From: Alphaproteobacteria bacterium
Lineage (GTDB): Bacteria; Pseudomonadota; Alphaproteobacteria; UBA6615
Reading direction: 5' to 3'
Assembly (NCBI GenBank): GCA_017643325.1
Contig: JAEPNS010000192.1
Location: 1-6,655 of the forward strand
DNA: 6,655 nucleotides
The notes beneath the pieces were generated by a model. That model was not told the DNA's origin and did no database searches. It saw only the letters and a program-made list of their open reading frames with translations. Shown here piece after piece: positions 6,288-6,655 of the stretch. Positions within the stretch are counted from its first letter, which is position 1. The number at the start of each line of letters is the position of its first letter. The translations under genes were made by a program, and so were the position numbers.

Positions 6288-6655
6288 AGTGCCGGAAGTG
6301 GCGCATGCCGGTGAACACCATCGCGATGCCGGCCTGGTCGGCCGCCGCGATGACCTCGTCGTCGCGCACCGAGCCGCCCGGCTGGATCACGGCCGTGGCC
6401 CCCGCCTCGATCGTGGTCAGCAGGCCGTCGGGGAACGGGAAGAAGGCGTCGGACGCCGCGACCGACCCGGACGTGAGCGGCTCGGACTCCCCCGCGGCCT
6501 CGGCCGCCTCCCTCGACTTGTGAGCGGCGATGCGCGCGGCGTCGACCCGGCTCATCTGGCCCGCGCCGATCCCGACCGTCGCGCCGTCCTTCGCATAGAC
6601 GATGGTGTTGGACTTCACATGCTTGCCGACGGTGAAGGCGAACAGCATGTCCGCG
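6286..6655 (-). CDS. purH: Bifunctional AICAR formyltransferase / IMP cyclohydrolase PurH, C-terminal end; 5' part outside window
   Basis: PurH formylates AICAR with 10-formyl-THF to FAICAR and cyclises it to IMP, the last two steps of de novo purine synthesis in the cytoplasm. Only the last 122 residues, the end of the AICAR transformylase domain, are present (full length is usually ~530); the frame stays open to the right edge. Clear landmarks: ADMLFAFTVGKHVKSNTIVYAK, where the SN Asn matches a residue implicated in transformylase catalysis (Asn431 in human ATIC numbering, from memory); VGIGAGQMSRVDAARIAAHK; SDAFFPFPDG; VIQPGGSVRDDEVIAAAD; and the C-terminus GIAMVFTGMRHFRH, nearly identical to E. 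coli PurH. The ~8-residue longer linker before SGSVAASDAFFPF (AEAAGESEPLT region) is common in alphaproteobacterial PurH as far as I recall. Stop TAG at 6286-6288. The gene is followed directly by ybjQ in the same operon. Confidence 0.97.
   Translation of the reverse strand, partial: ADMLFAFTVGKHVKSNTIVYAKDGATVGIGAGQMSRVDAARIAAHKSREAAEAAGESEPLTSGSVAASDAFFPFPDGLLTTIEAGATAVIQPGGSVRDDEVIAAADQAGIAMVFTGMRHFRH

Noticed and set aside
4709..6289. A 526-codon plus-strand open frame running through the MFS gene and across ybjQ
   Set aside because: Its translation is Arg/Gly/Ala-rich low complexity, it is out of frame with the clear UMF1 protein and antisense to the clear YbjQ protein; long open frames are expected by chance at this GC content.
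1..6655. Search for tRNA, rRNA, CRISPR repeats, insertion-sequence ends, toxin-antitoxin or defence genes
   Set aside because: Nearly every base is covered by six recognisable housekeeping or transporter genes of uniform composition; nothing with the form of these elements is visible.

Overview
The window looks like an ordinary chromosomal segment of a high-GC alphaproteobacterium, possibly Rhodospirillales-like. The evidence is a strong G/C bias at third codon positions, a large (~1,600-residue class) NAD-dependent glutamate dehydrogenase, and protein sequences close to alphaproteobacterial family members. No RNA gene, insertion sequence, CRISPR array, phage gene or other mobile signature is visible. 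Coding density is nearly complete: the only non-coding stretches are 69 bp (2754-2822) and 11 bp (6275-6285).

There are six genes in two converging groups. The plus-strand group starts with the C-terminal ~917 residues of the NAD-specific glutamate dehydrogenase (3-2753), whose N-terminal ~700 residues lie off the left edge. After a 69-bp gap come two tandem, mutually homologous EamA/DMT-family transporters (2823-3740 and 3737-4666), then a UMF1/Atg22-like MFS transporter (4656-5954). These three transporter genes overlap by 4 and 11 nt and almost certainly form one translationally coupled operon. Whether they share a transcript with the dehydrogenase is open.

The minus-strand group reads leftward from the right edge. 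It holds the last ~122 residues of PurH (6286-6655; the 5' part is off the window), followed after 11 nt by a small YbjQ/UPF0145 protein (5951-6274) whose Shine-Dalgarno sequence overlaps the purH stop codon.

The two groups meet with no spacer. The MFS gene and ybjQ share the palindrome CTAG, which supplies a TAG stop on each strand.

The dehydrogenase burns glutamate to 2-oxoglutarate and ammonium with NADH production, and PurH does the last two steps of IMP synthesis. The three transporters have unknown substrates. An amino-acid or metabolite export role is suggested by family knowledge (fungal Atg22 exports vacuolar amino acids; several EamA proteins export amino acids or metabolites) but is not shown by the sequence. 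I find no previously undescribed system here. The points worth a look are the tandem transporter pair, the shared stop codons and the purH-ybjQ coupling.
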